Part shown: in pieces, positions 48,201-55,951 of the stretch
Layout of the letters: each line of letters opens with the position of its first letter
How positions within the stretch are numbered: position 1 is the first letter of the stretch
Notes under the pieces: model-generated
Database searches by the model: none
What the model saw: the letters and a program-made list of their open reading frames with translations, nothing else
Told to the model about the DNA's origin: nothing
Source: an uncultured Pelagimonas sp.
GTDB lineage: Bacteria > Pseudomonadota > Alphaproteobacteria > Rhodobacterales > Rhodobacteraceae
Assembly (NCBI GenBank): GCA_947497905.1
Contig: CANMIH010000004.1
Location: 186,001 to 250,000 of the forward strand
Direction: 5' to 3'
DNA: 64,000 nt
Made by a program: the position numbers and the translations under genes

Positions 48201-48405
48201 AGCGAATTTGCTCATTCGGGATGATCAACGCCACCTGAGCCCCGGTGGGGTCAAGCGTCTGCGCCTGCTGTCGCAGAGCATTAACGTCGCCGGTCAGATC
48301 GGCGCTGTCCAAGGGGACATCCGCAAGCTTTGCCCAGCCACGAGGGGTCTGGCGCAGCAAGCCGATGCCGTCGAACGAAAGAAGGAGCGCAAAATTTGGT
48401 ACCAT
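45253..48405 (-). CDS. Large membrane-anchored protein of unknown function with PilM/GspL-like start and PilP/GspC-like end
   Basis: About 1050 residues from ATG 48405. Residues 1-150 (starting MVPNFALLLSFDGIGLL, with VALIIPNEQIRYLDIP and MIAAVARETLDEAEGFV) resemble the actin-like cytoplasmic fold of PilM/GspL proteins. Then come about 480 residues very rich in Pro, Ala and Glu, probably disordered, a single transmembrane helix (about 635-660, LGLMLTAGLLLFLVGIAAWA), a second Pro/Ala-rich region, and a folded tail of ~55 residues (RRALVRLPNGRYQKVKIGDR...ELRYTKSGRNVTLKMP) like the periplasmic PilP/GspC domain. This implies a cytoplasm-to-periplasm linker protein. No other pilus or secretion gene is near. 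Function is not known; the fold comparisons are by eye. Confidence 0.6.
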   Translation of the reverse strand: MVPNFALLLSFDGIGLLRQTPRGWAKLADVPLDSADLTGDVNALRQQAQTLDPTGAQVALIIPNEQIRYLDIPDPSGRPRFKDRAVRDALDGATPYDVEDLVYDHVAIGRQRMIAAVARETLDEAEGFVRQHGFDPVSFLALAPEGAFDGVVFFGGSVSWLGPDPARPDAPFEIYPADAEALTPLAVLASPAPNPEPVKDPEPTSAPEPEANIEPETTPEPVDAAEAPVSEAAAPQVEDAAEEPALGSSPEPEASQEETEPPVAAATEPESDPQDDQEQLDLGIDHLELHQIAPPRPEPQPVLLPGEDPFGPTPEQSQTSEKSSIEGLVTTNKTLDILDDLDDLASTVGAGLDNDEFESKLAAALDEAPQGIPTEDPVEAPAAAEPVSPLSPAPTASPDQAETPPLAASAAPTTDLDTPPKSFSDVFSATPPEQTSPLADFSQLRARRDAVPPAPRPLELGPDKAEPTPPAPSVTPAPEPKADFDTAARAAAAAAARQNLVAQKTASSSTTTPVQAPSKPVAPPPPAPQTPTAAKPSATKPKETAASGMTPLARIKPVKKAFHISEVPGATPAETAPPIEKPRSESASRADKALAGFRKKAKAEPIADTAPALELEDESEKFTVFGARNRPPVGGKPRFLGLMLTAGLLLFLVGIAAWATVFLDEGVAGLFKGKSDVEIADTDVSQDRPTPVAAPSTAPVATNVPDPAPAEEVQLASLSTGEDLTPPLAALPSPAPLRALTPEEAAATYAATGVWQRAPAEPHNLPLDEVVSLYIASIDPKVQGSDAVALPNPQNFVADPQIANPGLPPPAGVTFDIDSRGLVRATPEGAVTPDGFRVFTGPPPVVPPLRGAPPVPTLADPSQAANTASLATFRPQARPSDLIEQRERATHGGISIAELGAIRPVLRPRTEQEVAVEETPEATALAVSRSLIPVGRPRNMAAIVDRAEKAPQPVQTAAVAPRTVTPSIPSGASVSRAATVNNAINLNKINLIGVFGTPSNRRALVRLPNGRYQKVKIGDRLDGGRVATISESELRYTKSGRNVTLKMPRS

Positions 48406-48574
48406 GGCGCGGGTTTTACCAGTCCTGCAAAAGTGATGGGAGTCCCAAGCCCCGTTGCGCCAAGTATACAGCAAGTCTTTGCCGACGAAAAGAAACGTCA
48501 GGTTAATCTGACTTGCGATATGGGCTGTACAGGGCGATTTTTCACACCAGACCACACGTTTCAGGAGAGATAGA

Positions 48575-49255
48575 ATGCGATTTTTAGCAATTGTCACCGC
48601 AGTTGTGATGAGCACCGCCGCCTATGCCGAGTCGGTTGCAACCATGACTGTCGGGGGCTCGGCGCGTGTGCAATCGGTGCCGGATATGGCGACAGTGACA
48701 CTTGGGGCGACCTTTCGGGACAAAAACGCCGTTGAGGCGATGAATGCCACCTCCGACGCATTGGAGGCGATCATGACGCGCCTTGGAGCCCAGAAGATTG
48801 AGGCGCGTGACATTCAGACCTCTTCGCTGTCTTTGCGTGAGGATCGCCGTTGGGACAACCAGCGTGACGAAGAGGTGTCAGAGGGCTTTGTTGCCTCGAA
48901 CCAGCTGCGGGTTCGCGTGCGCGATCTGGATATGTTGAGCGACGTTCTGGCGGCGGCCCTGTCCGATGGCGCCAACACCCTGAGCGGGCTGCAATTTGCA
49001 AACTCTGATCCGAGTGCGGCCGTTGATGAAGCGCGCAAGCTGGCGGTGGCTGATGCCTTTGCCCGAGCCGCGCTTTACGCCGAGGCCGCGGGGGTAGAGC
49101 TTGGCCCGGTCCTGTCGATCAGTGACGTTGCTGCGCCGCAGGGCGGGTTTATGGCGGATGCTCCGGTGATGTTGGAAGCCGCGCGCAGCGTGCCTGTGGC
49201 CGCTGGCGAAATCGAAACCGGAGCTTCGGTCACCGTGGTGTTCCAGATTAAGTAA
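48575..49255 (+). CDS. SIMPL-domain (DUF541) periplasmic protein
   Basis: A 226-residue exported protein: the signal peptide MRFLAIVTAVVMSTAAYA is cleaved before ESVATM. The rest is one SIMPL domain (MTVGGSARVQSVPDMATVTL, GFVASNQLRVRVRDLD, and EARKLAVADAFARAALYAEAAGV). Family members form oligomeric rings in the periplasm and are linked to oxidative-stress resistance in some bacteria, but no biochemical activity is established. GGAGAG precedes ATG 48575. It is divergent from the 1050-residue gene, and a terminator follows. Confidence 0.85.
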   Translation: MRFLAIVTAVVMSTAAYAESVATMTVGGSARVQSVPDMATVTLGATFRDKNAVEAMNATSDALEAIMTRLGAQKIEARDIQTSSLSLREDRRWDNQRDEEVSEGFVASNQLRVRVRDLDMLSDVLAAALSDGANTLSGLQFANSDPSAAVDEARKLAVADAFARAALYAEAAGVELGPVLSISDVAAPQGGFMADAPVMLEAARSVPVAAGEIETGASVTVVFQIK

Positions 49256-49297
49256 TGCGGCAAGAAATCGAAGCTTTTTACATCGATGTGTCAAAAC

Positions 49298-49333
49298 AAT
49301 GGCTCCCGAAGATTACTGCGGGAGCCATTTTTA
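49298..49333 (+). terminator. Terminator after the SIMPL gene
   Basis: AATGGCTCCC (49298-49307) pairs perfectly with GGGAGCCATT (49320-49329) across a 12-base loop, followed by TTT. Confidence 0.8.
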
Positions 49334-49395
49334 AGTTCTAATGATTCACTCACTGCATTGGAGAAGCCAATGACAGTTAGTGCCTCCGGTCTGGG

Positions 49396-50172
49396 TTACT
49401 CCGGGACATAGCGGGGATAGGTGGATTTGCTGGCCTGCGCGAATTCTAGGTCGATCTCGGCGCTCGCAAAGGGGGTGTCGGCGTCGGTTGTCGCCAGAAC
49501 ATTGCCTTCCGGATCGATGATCCAGCTCAATCCGCCAAGGTCAGGGCCTGTGCCTTTGGGAGCCCACAAATTGGACGACAGGCAGTAGGCGCCGGAGCAG
49601 ACAGCCGCCGCTTGACCACCCGCCAGCCATTTGTCGACTGAGGCATGAGGCGTGGCGCGGGGCACACAGAGCATATCAACCCGTGAGGCCGCATAGTGGC
49701 GGGCCCATTCAAAGAACCACATCTCGGTGCAGATCTGGACGCCAAGACGCATCCCTAGCACACGTGCGACATCAAACTGTTTTGCACCGCGATCATACCA
49801 TGTGTGTTCATAATATCCTGGCTCATCCGGGAGATAGTATTTTTCATGGAGTGCCGAGGCGGTGTCTGTTTCAGCTGACCAAACATAGGCCTGATTACGC
49901 CGGCTTCCGGCGGCATTGACAATTGGGCGCGTGCCCATAGCGCCAGAAACCCCAAAACTTGCGAGATCAGCGATGTGGTGATCATGCGCCGCGACCGCCT
50001 GACCCCAGCGGTCGGCATCCGGTGTTTTGTCCGCCGCCAGCCAGTCGGAAAAGCCCATTTCAGGGAGCAGGAGAAAATCACTTTCTTCCGATTTGATGTG
50101 GTCTTTCAGGCCAGAGATGTAGTCTTCGAGCGCGGAGGCGCGCGGATCAATCTGGCAAACGGTTACTTTCAT
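49396..50172 (-). CDS. Carbon-nitrogen hydrolase (nitrilase superfamily)
   Basis: A 258-residue cytoplasmic amidase of the nitrilase superfamily. The Glu-Lys-Cys triad is visible: E38 in LLLPEMGFS, K111 in HEKYYLP and C148 in VQICTEMWF. Lack of extra domains rules out NAD synthetase and Lnt. The family includes omega-amidase, N-carbamoyl-amino-acid amidase and formamidase-like enzymes, and the substrate cannot be read from sequence. The divergent Lrp-type regulator suggests an amino-acid-derived amide or carbamoyl compound. Confidence 0.85.
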   Translation of the reverse strand: MKVTVCQIDPRASALEDYISGLKDHIKSEESDFLLLPEMGFSDWLAADKTPDADRWGQAVAAHDHHIADLASFGVSGAMGTRPIVNAAGSRRNQAYVWSAETDTASALHEKYYLPDEPGYYEHTWYDRGAKQFDVARVLGMRLGVQICTEMWFFEWARHYAASRVDMLCVPRATPHASVDKWLAGGQAAAVCSGAYCLSSNLWAPKGTGPDLGGLSWIIDPEGNVLATTDADTPFASAEIDLEFAQASKSTYPRYVPE

Positions 50173-50278
50173 TGATGTGTCTCCTACTGCGGTCCGTTCA
50201 CTCTGCGTGGAAAATTTCTGGCGAAATAGGTGGAAATTGCTACGATTGCGCTCGAAAACTAGCGAATCTCTAGACAGA

Positions 50279-50288
50279 ATTAGCTAAT
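50279..50288. promoter_or_regulatory. Perfect palindrome in the nitrilase-Lrp gap
   Basis: ATTAGCTAAT is a perfect 10-base palindrome, 14 bases before the Lrp start codon. A related CTAGCGAAT lies 20 bases further upstream. It is a candidate site for the adjacent regulator. Confidence 0.4.
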
Positions 50289-50301
50289 CGGCAGGAGGCA
50301 C

Positions 50302-50721
50302 ATGGACGACACAGATCGTGAATTGCTGAGGTTGCTTAGTTTGGATTCGCGCCGTTCCGCGGCCGAACTTGCGCGGAGTTTGGATGTGTCACGTGCGACC
50401 GTGCAAAACCGGATCGACCGGTTGGTCGCCAATGGCACCATCAAACGCTTTACACTTGAGCTGGGGATCCATTCGGAGCAGGCCTTTATCGAAGCCTTGG
50501 TTCTTGTCTCGTTGAAACCGGGAGACAGCCGAAGGATCATTGATCATCTCCAACGCATTCCCGAGGTAGAGAGTCTCAGCAGCGCCAATGGCGCCTATGA
50601 TCTGATTTTGGAGCTTCGCGTGTCATCGCTTCAGCTGTTGGACCGTATTTTGCAGGACATCCGGCGCATGCCGATGATTGCGGAAACTAACAGTAGCATT
50701 CGCCTCAATCGCTTTAGTTAG
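50302..50721 (+). CDS. Lrp/AsnC-family transcriptional regulator
   Basis: A 139-residue Lrp-type protein with HTH (MDDTDRELLRLLSLDSRRSA, SRATVQNRIDRLVANG) and a RAM domain (about 60-135, with SANGAYDLILELRVSS). GGAGG lies just before the ATG. It is divergent from the nitrilase-family gene and is probably its regulator. It is the fourth Lrp-type gene in this window, each facing an amino-acid catabolic gene. Confidence 0.88.
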   Translation: MDDTDRELLRLLSLDSRRSAAELARSLDVSRATVQNRIDRLVANGTIKRFTLELGIHSEQAFIEALVLVSLKPGDSRRIIDHLQRIPEVESLSSANGAYDLILELRVSSLQLLDRILQDIRRMPMIAETNSSIRLNRFS

Positions 50722-50741
50722 ATCTCAGGCGGATTTGGTCT

Positions 50742-50778
50742 AATTGGCCGGAGGGACGTACCCTCCGACCAATTTTAT
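50742..50778. terminator. Terminator between convergent lrp and leuA
   Basis: A 14-bp stem with one mismatch (50742-50755 with 50761-50774) has the loop ACGTA and is followed by TTATTG. It lies between the Lrp gene stop and the convergent leuA end. Confidence 0.7.
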
Positions 50779-50788
50779 TGATGCAAGA

Positions 50789-52345
50789 TCAGACGTCTTT
50801 GTAGCTGATCTCTCTGGTGTCCACACCTGTGCCGACTTTTTCACGACGCACGATCAGACGGTTGAGCGCCTGAATATAGGCTTTGGCCGAGGCGACAACG
50901 GTATCAGTATCCGCAGATTGGCCGGTAGCAATCACGCCGTCTTCTTCCAGACGGACCGACACGGTGGCCTGCGCATCTGTGCCAGCGGTCACGGCGTTCA
51001 CCTGATAGAGCTGCAGGCGCGCGGTGTTGGGGTGCAATTCGCGCACAGCTTTGAAGGTGGCATCTACAGGGCCGTCACCTTTGGAAGTGGCGGTCACATC
51101 TTCCCCGTTGATCTCCATCTCAAGCTCGGCTTCGGCCTGACCGCCGGTGCCGCAGACAACCTTGAGATTGACCAACTGCAGGTGATCGGATTCCGCGCCT
51201 GTGTCGGATACCAGCGCAAGAACGTCATCGTCAAACACCTCTTTCTTGCGGTCGGCCAGATCCTTGAAGCGGACAAAGATATCTTTGAGCTGGTTATCTC
51301 CAACCTCGACCCCAAGCTCTTTCAGCTTGGCCCGCAGGGCGGCACGGCCCGAGTGTTTGCCAAGCGGAAGCGAGGTACCGGCAATGCCCACATCTTCGGG
51401 GCGCATGATTTCAAAGGTTTCGGCGTTTTTCAGCATGCCATCCTGGTGGATGCCGCTTTCATGCGCAAAGGCGTTTTTGCCGACGATGGCTTTGTTGAAC
51501 TGCACGGCAAAGCCCGACACGCTGGCGACGCGACGTGAGATGTGCATGATCTTTTTGGTATCGATGCCGGTGTCAAACGGCATGATATCCCCACGCACTT
51601 TCAACGCCATGACCACCTCTTCCAAGGCAGTGTTGCCGGCGCGTTCGCCCAGACCGTTGATGGTACATTCGATCTGACGGGCGCCGCCTTCAACCGCGGC
51701 CAGCGAGTTGGCGGTCGCCATACCAAGGTCATTGTGACAATGGGTGGCAAAGACGATCTCATCTGCGCCAGGCACCGTTTCGATCAGGCGTTTGATCAGA
51801 TCGGCGCTTTCACGCGGGGCGGTATAGCCCACGGTATCGGGAATATTGATGGTGGTCGCGCCCGCTTTGATGGCGATCTCAACCACGCGGCAGAGGTAAT
51901 CCCATTCGGTGCGTGTCGCATCCATCGGCGACCACTGGATGTTGTCCACCAGATTGCGGGCATGGGTCACGGTGTCGTGGATCCGCTCGGCCATTTCGTC
52001 CTGGGTCAGGTTGGGAATGGCGCGGTGCAGCGGCGAGGTTCCGATAAAGGTGTGGATGCGCGGTTTGGCCGCTTTGCGAACGGCCTCGGCACAGCGGTCG
52101 ATGTCATTGAACTGGGCGCGGGCCAGACCACAGATGACCGAGTTCTTCGACCGTTCGGCAATTTCGCTGACGGCGCGGAAATCGCCCTCGGAGGCAATGG
52201 GGAAACCGGCTTCGATGATGTCGACACCCATGTCATCGAGAAGCTCGGCAATTTCGAGCTTTTCATCATGGGTCATGGTGGCCCCGGGAGACTGTTCGCC
52301 GTCACGGAGGGTGGTGTCAAAAATAAGCACACGATCTTTGGTCAT
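50789..52345 (-). CDS. leuA: 2-isopropylmalate synthase
   Basis: Condenses acetyl-CoA and 2-oxoisovalerate, the first committed step of leucine synthesis. The 518-residue length is normal. The N-terminal motif DTTLRDGEQSPGATM, the ATHCHNDLGMATANSLAA metal-binding segment and GLGERAGNTALEEV define the TIM-barrel domain. The C-terminal third (from about 385) is the LeuA dimer domain that binds leucine for feedback inhibition. It follows the cupin gene by 15 bases and is preceded, further upstream, by a leucine-rich leader ORF with mutually exclusive hairpins. Confidence 0.95.
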   Translation of the reverse strand: MTKDRVLIFDTTLRDGEQSPGATMTHDEKLEIAELLDDMGVDIIEAGFPIASEGDFRAVSEIAERSKNSVICGLARAQFNDIDRCAEAVRKAAKPRIHTFIGTSPLHRAIPNLTQDEMAERIHDTVTHARNLVDNIQWSPMDATRTEWDYLCRVVEIAIKAGATTINIPDTVGYTAPRESADLIKRLIETVPGADEIVFATHCHNDLGMATANSLAAVEGGARQIECTINGLGERAGNTALEEVVMALKVRGDIMPFDTGIDTKKIMHISRRVASVSGFAVQFNKAIVGKNAFAHESGIHQDGMLKNAETFEIMRPEDVGIAGTSLPLGKHSGRAALRAKLKELGVEVGDNQLKDIFVRFKDLADRKKEVFDDDVLALVSDTGAESDHLQLVNLKVVCGTGGQAEAELEMEINGEDVTATSKGDGPVDATFKAVRELHPNTARLQLYQVNAVTAGTDAQATVSVRLEEDGVIATGQSADTDTVVASAKAYIQALNRLIVRREKVGTGVDTREISYKDV

Positions 52346-52360
52346 GGCGTGGATCCTTAC

Positions 52361-52717
52361 TTAGATATGCGGTTTGGGGGCTGGAGCGCGGTCGCTGTCC
52401 CCGGAATTGGGTTCGCCTTTGGGTTCAATCAAAAGCACTTTGACCTCGTGTTCGGCCCGTGGACGGTGGACAACGCCCGCGGGCACCACCACTATTTCAC
52501 CAGCCGAAAAGGTCACGGATTCATGGGCGTCATACTCCATGGTGACTTCGCCTTCGAGTACGAGAAAGAAGTCGTCCGTGGTGTCATGTTTGTGAAAGGG
52601 GTATTCCCCCTGAAATTTCACCACCATGATGTCGTTGTCATTGTAGTTCGCCACCACATGGGGATCCCAGTGGGTTGAAAATTGGGCCAGTTTGTCTGCC
52701 AGATTCACCTTATGCAT
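52361..52717 (-). CDS. Cupin-domain protein co-transcribed with leuA
   Basis: A 118-residue single-domain cupin. The metal-binding motif 1 is visible as PFHKHDTTDDFFLVLEGE and motif 2 as PAGVVHRP. ATG 52717 has AGGAGAG eight bases upstream; the frame is open further back but without cupin sequence. It lies between the leucine leader and leuA, on the same strand and 15 bases from leuA, so it is probably in the same transcript. Known cupins of this size are oxygenases, isomerases or binding proteins; no specific role can be assigned. It is not a usual leucine-biosynthesis gene. Confidence 0.8.
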   Translation of the reverse strand: MHKVNLADKLAQFSTHWDPHVVANYNDNDIMVVKFQGEYPFHKHDTTDDFFLVLEGEVTMEYDAHESVTFSAGEIVVVPAGVVHRPRAEHEVKVLLIEPKGEPNSGDSDRAPAPKPHI

Positions 52718-52748
52718 GGCGCACTCTCCTAAGTCTGATGTGGGGTAC

Positions 52749-52802
52749 CGGCGCGAGACATCTCCTCTGAGCACGCGCGCCGTATCAGGCCACGCTCAGA
52801 GG
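52749..52802 (-). promoter_or_regulatory. Mutually exclusive hairpins of the leucine leader
   Basis: On the minus strand stem A pairs CCTCTGAGC (52802-52794) with GCTCAGAGG (52772-52764). Stem B pairs CGGCGCG (52782-52776) with CGCGCCG (52755-52749). The 3' arm of A lies in the loop of B, and the 5' arm of B lies in the loop of A, so they cannot form together. The leader ORF's stop codon sits in the 5' arm of A. No T-run follows, so the switch may act on translation or Rho access. Confidence 0.6.
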
Positions 52803-52882
52803 CCAATTAGGAGTAGGTCGATGCCACGCGCAAAGGGCGCCGGAAGGCGCGCATCACTGGCGATATGTGTCTGCATCAACAT
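52796..52882 (-). CDS. leuL: Leucine leader peptide upstream of cupin-leuA
   Basis: A 28-codon ORF (or 26 from the second ATG at 52876) that ends in a leucine run: codons GAC CTA CTC CTA ATT GGC CTC TGA, read D-L-L-L-I-G-L-stop. The run is placed directly before a hairpin that contains the stop. TATAGT at 52895-52890 is a plausible -10 whose start point would fall at or next to the first ATG, giving a leaderless leader mRNA. All of this is read from the sequence; attenuation by leucyl-tRNA is inferred from position before leuA. It is too short for routine gene calling. Confidence 0.65.
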   Translation of the reverse strand: MLMQTHIASDARLPAPFARGIDLLLIGL

Positions 52883-52889
52883 AGGGCGC

Positions 52890-52918
52890 ACTATACCCCC
52901 CTAATTCGAAATGAAAAC
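52890..52918 (-). promoter_or_regulatory. Promoter of the leuL-cupin-leuA transcript
   Basis: On the minus strand TTTTCA (about 52917-52912) is followed after 16 bases by TATAGT (52895-52890), a five-of-six -10 match. The start point is predicted near 52882-52883, at the leader ORF's first codon. Confidence 0.5.
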
Positions 52919-53020
52919 CCCCTGTCGCAAGCGAATTTTTACCCGTTAACCGGCTAGGTCTTTGCCCGACCGCTGTCCTGAGGCATAGTGCGCCTAAGGC
53001 AAGGCAAACAGGGCACAAAC

Positions 53021-55951
53021 ATGATCCGTCAGCTGATTTTCTTGGTGGCACTTCTTCTCCCGGTGGGGGCTGTGGCCGAACGTGATGCAACCAAGGTTTA
53101 TATGTTTGGCAATTCACTGGTGCATCATCTGAGTGAAGACGAAGATCACACCAATGTGCCCTATTGGCTGGGCCAGATGGCACGGGCAGATGGTCGGGCG
53201 CTTGGGGTGGATGGCAGTTGGGGCTTTACCCGTGATTACGGCAAAAGCCTTCCTCCTACGCCAAACTGGTCGTTTGATGGGGTAAAGCGGGTCTGGCGCA
53301 GCGGCGACTTTGGCGATGCAGGGTTTGATGCCATGATTCTGACCCCGACAAATTTCATTCAGTATCAGGCGCCGGATAAACCCTATTATGACGATCCGGA
53401 CGCTACACCGCTGCAGGCGCTACAAAAGGTGAGCAATTGGGTTGAGCGCACCTCTCCGGATACGCGACAGTTCATCTATGAGGGCTGGGCGGATATGGAA
53501 GGGAAAATTCGCTCATTTCCTCCCGGAAACCGCCGTCTCAATCGGTACTACCGATTCAATCAAGGGGAATACCACGATTGGTATGTGGATCTGGTCGAGC
53601 GGATGAACCGAGACAATCCGGCGGCGGATGTGCGGTTGCTTCCTGTTGGATCGATCCTGACCCAGATCATTGGTCGTGGTGGTCTTCTGGAAGATCTGGA
53701 TGTGACCGACCTGTTCACCGACGATGCACCACATGGCACCGCAACCACCTATCTATTGGCGGCGATGATCACGTATTCGGCGCTTTATGATGTGCCGCCT
53801 CCGGCGGGGTTCAAGCCACCCGTCCAAGCGATCCATCCCGAACTTGTCGAAAAGTACGGCGAGGTCGCCTCGGCTATCTGGGCGGCCATGCCCGAGGTGC
53901 AGGCGCTGAACACGGCTGTTGAACAGGCGCCGCGCGTGGTGGCCGCTGCGGCTCAGGCCGAAGATCTGCCCAAACGACAGCCCGTGGCCCTGCCGCCTAA
54001 AGGTGTGCGCCCCGAAGGGATCCCGGCGATGGGCATGGGGCTGCATATGATTGCCGACTGGTCCACGCAGCAGCCTTTTCTGGATCTGATGAAAAGCGCA
54101 CGGCCCTGGGTGGGGCATTTGCCCGGCCAATGGGGCGCGGTCACAACCGAGCAGCTGCGCGCCAATGGGCATCTGGACGAAAATGGGTGGCCTTTAAGCC
54201 TTCCCAGTGGCGCCGAGGCCATCGAGACGGTTTTTTTGACCGAGCAAAACCCGGATAACGCCGCTTTGCGCGGACGTTACATCGTGACCTATGACGGACA
54301 GGCCGAGGTGCGCATGACCGGCCGAGCCAAACGGGTGCGCTATGAGCCGGGTCGTATCAATTTCACCTATTCCCCCGGAGAAGGGATTGTCGGATTGCGT
54401 ATCAGTGCGCTGCCTGACCGCGACCAAATTCGCAACATCCGCATTCTGCGTGAGGATCAGCAGCAGCTTTATGATGCGGGTGAAGTTTTTAATCCCGACT
54501 GGCTGGCGCGGGTGCAGGATGTGCGTGCCCTGCGGTTTATGGATTGGATGCAGACCAACGGGAGTACCATTACGCGCTGGGAAGATCGTCCGCGTCTTGG
54601 CGATGCAACCTGGGTGCAGTGGGGGGTTCCGGTTGAAGTGATGGTGCAGTTGTCAAACCGTGTGGGCGCAGATCCTTGGTTCAACATGCCCCACGCGGCA
54701 GATGACACCTATATTCAGCGCTTTGCGGAAGAGGTGCGCGATACGCTTGATCCGCGGTTGAAGGCCTATGTCGAATATTCGAACGAGGTCTGGAACTGGG
54801 TGTTCCCGCAGGCGGATTGGGCCAAACAGCAGGCCCTGTCACTTTGGGGCGAAAGCTCATCCGGTTGGTTGCAGTACTATGCGCTGCGGGCAGCGCAAAC
54901 GTCCGAGATCTGGAGTGACGTGTTTGGTGCTGAGAGCTCGGATCGGCTCGTGAGAGTGATTTCAACCCAAACGGGATGGCCCGGATTGGAAGAGAATATT
55001 CTGACTGCGCCCTTGGCCTACCTGAAGCTCGGATATCTGCCGCAGGAGGGATTTGATGCCTACGCAGTTACGGGATATTTTGGTTATGAGATTGGCAGCG
55101 AGGAAAATGCGGCCAAGCTGCAGGGGTGGTTGGATCAATCCGAAGAACTGGCCACCAAAGCCGGGGAAGAGCAGGGGCTACGCCGTGTAGCCCTGCGCGA
55201 ATTTGTCAAAAAGGCACGGTTTGAAGCGGCGATTGCGCCGGTGACACTTGAGCTTGAGCAGGGATCGCTGCGCGAGCTGACGCAGGAACTTTTCCCCTAC
55301 CATGCGGGCGTGGCTGAGAAAGCGGGCCTGCAGATGGTCATGTATGAAGGGGGCACACATATTCTAGGCCATGGTGTGCTTTCAAACGATGACCGGGTGC
55401 GCGATTTTATGGTTCATTACAATTATACCCCGGAAATAGCCAAGCTGTACGAGGTTCTGTTTGCGGCCTGGGCACAATCCGGGGGCACGATGTTTACGGC
55501 TTTTGTTGATGTTGCTCCGGCGTCTAAGTGGGGCAGCTGGGGTTCCTTGAGGCATCTTGAAGATGACAATCCGCGCTGGGATATGGTGATGGCCTTTAAT
55601 GCCTCGGGTCCGAATGGCTGGGAAACGCGCGATCCGCAGGCCTTTGAAAATGGTGTGATCCTGTCAAAGAGCGGCGCCAATCAGCGTCTCGAAGGCACCC
55701 CGCATGAAGATGTCTTGCTGGCGGGTGCGGGGAATGACACGCTGATCAGCGGTGGCGGCGATGACCTGCTGCATGGGGGCGATGGGTTGGACCGGGCGGT
55801 GCTGCCCGGTGCTCGGACAGCTTATCAGTTTAATCGCAAGAACGGAGTTGTGACCGCTGCTGGGCCATTGGGGACAGTCCGTTTGACGGCAATTGAAACA
55901 CTGTCGTTTGAAAAAGCTCCCGAAGAGACGCTCGATACCGCCGGTCTATGA
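53021..55951 (+). CDS. Large secreted glycosidase-like protein with RTX-type calcium repeats
   Basis: A 976-residue exported protein. The signal peptide MIRQLIFLVALLLPVGAVA is cleaved before ERDATK. The N-terminal domain (about 20-270) begins VYMFGNSLVHHL, a SGNH-hydrolase-like opening. The middle region carries the acid/base-like NEVWN sequence of clan GH-A glycosidases (E589 in EYSNEVWNW) and a later YEGG (E776), a possible nucleophile. Near the C-terminus (about 895-930) are hemolysin-type glycine-aspartate repeats (GAGNDTLISGGGDDLLHGGD), which bind calcium and usually accompany type I secretion. Here a Sec signal is present as well, which is unusual. A role in cutting or modifying the polysaccharide made by the adjacent genes is inferred; no family name is certain. 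Confidence 0.65.
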   Translation: MIRQLIFLVALLLPVGAVAERDATKVYMFGNSLVHHLSEDEDHTNVPYWLGQMARADGRALGVDGSWGFTRDYGKSLPPTPNWSFDGVKRVWRSGDFGDAGFDAMILTPTNFIQYQAPDKPYYDDPDATPLQALQKVSNWVERTSPDTRQFIYEGWADMEGKIRSFPPGNRRLNRYYRFNQGEYHDWYVDLVERMNRDNPAADVRLLPVGSILTQIIGRGGLLEDLDVTDLFTDDAPHGTATTYLLAAMITYSALYDVPPPAGFKPPVQAIHPELVEKYGEVASAIWAAMPEVQALNTAVEQAPRVVAAAAQAEDLPKRQPVALPPKGVRPEGIPAMGMGLHMIADWSTQQPFLDLMKSARPWVGHLPGQWGAVTTEQLRANGHLDENGWPLSLPSGAEAIETVFLTEQNPDNAALRGRYIVTYDGQAEVRMTGRAKRVRYEPGRINFTYSPGEGIVGLRISALPDRDQIRNIRILREDQQQLYDAGEVFNPDWLARVQDVRALRFMDWMQTNGSTITRWEDRPRLGDATWVQWGVPVEVMVQLSNRVGADPWFNMPHAADDTYIQRFAEEVRDTLDPRLKAYVEYSNEVWNWVFPQADWAKQQALSLWGESSSGWLQYYALRAAQTSEIWSDVFGAESSDRLVRVISTQTGWPGLEENILTAPLAYLKLGYLPQEGFDAYAVTGYFGYEIGSEENAAKLQGWLDQSEELATKAGEEQGLRRVALREFVKKARFEAAIAPVTLELEQGSLRELTQELFPYHAGVAEKAGLQMVMYEGGTHILGHGVLSNDDRVRDFMVHYNYTPEIAKLYEVLFAAWAQSGGTMFTAFVDVAPASKWGSWGSLRHLEDDNPRWDMVMAFNASGPNGWETRDPQAFENGVILSKSGANQRLEGTPHEDVLLAGAGNDTLISGGGDDLLHGGDGLDRAVLPGARTAYQFNRKNGVVTAAGPLGTVRLTAIETLSFEKAPEETLDTAGL

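Noticed and set aside
45253-48405. Calling the long Pro/Ala/Glu-rich protein a ribonuclease E, TonB or translation initiation factor 2
   Set aside because: Similarity to these is due to low-complexity composition only; no catalytic or TonB C-terminal motif is visible.
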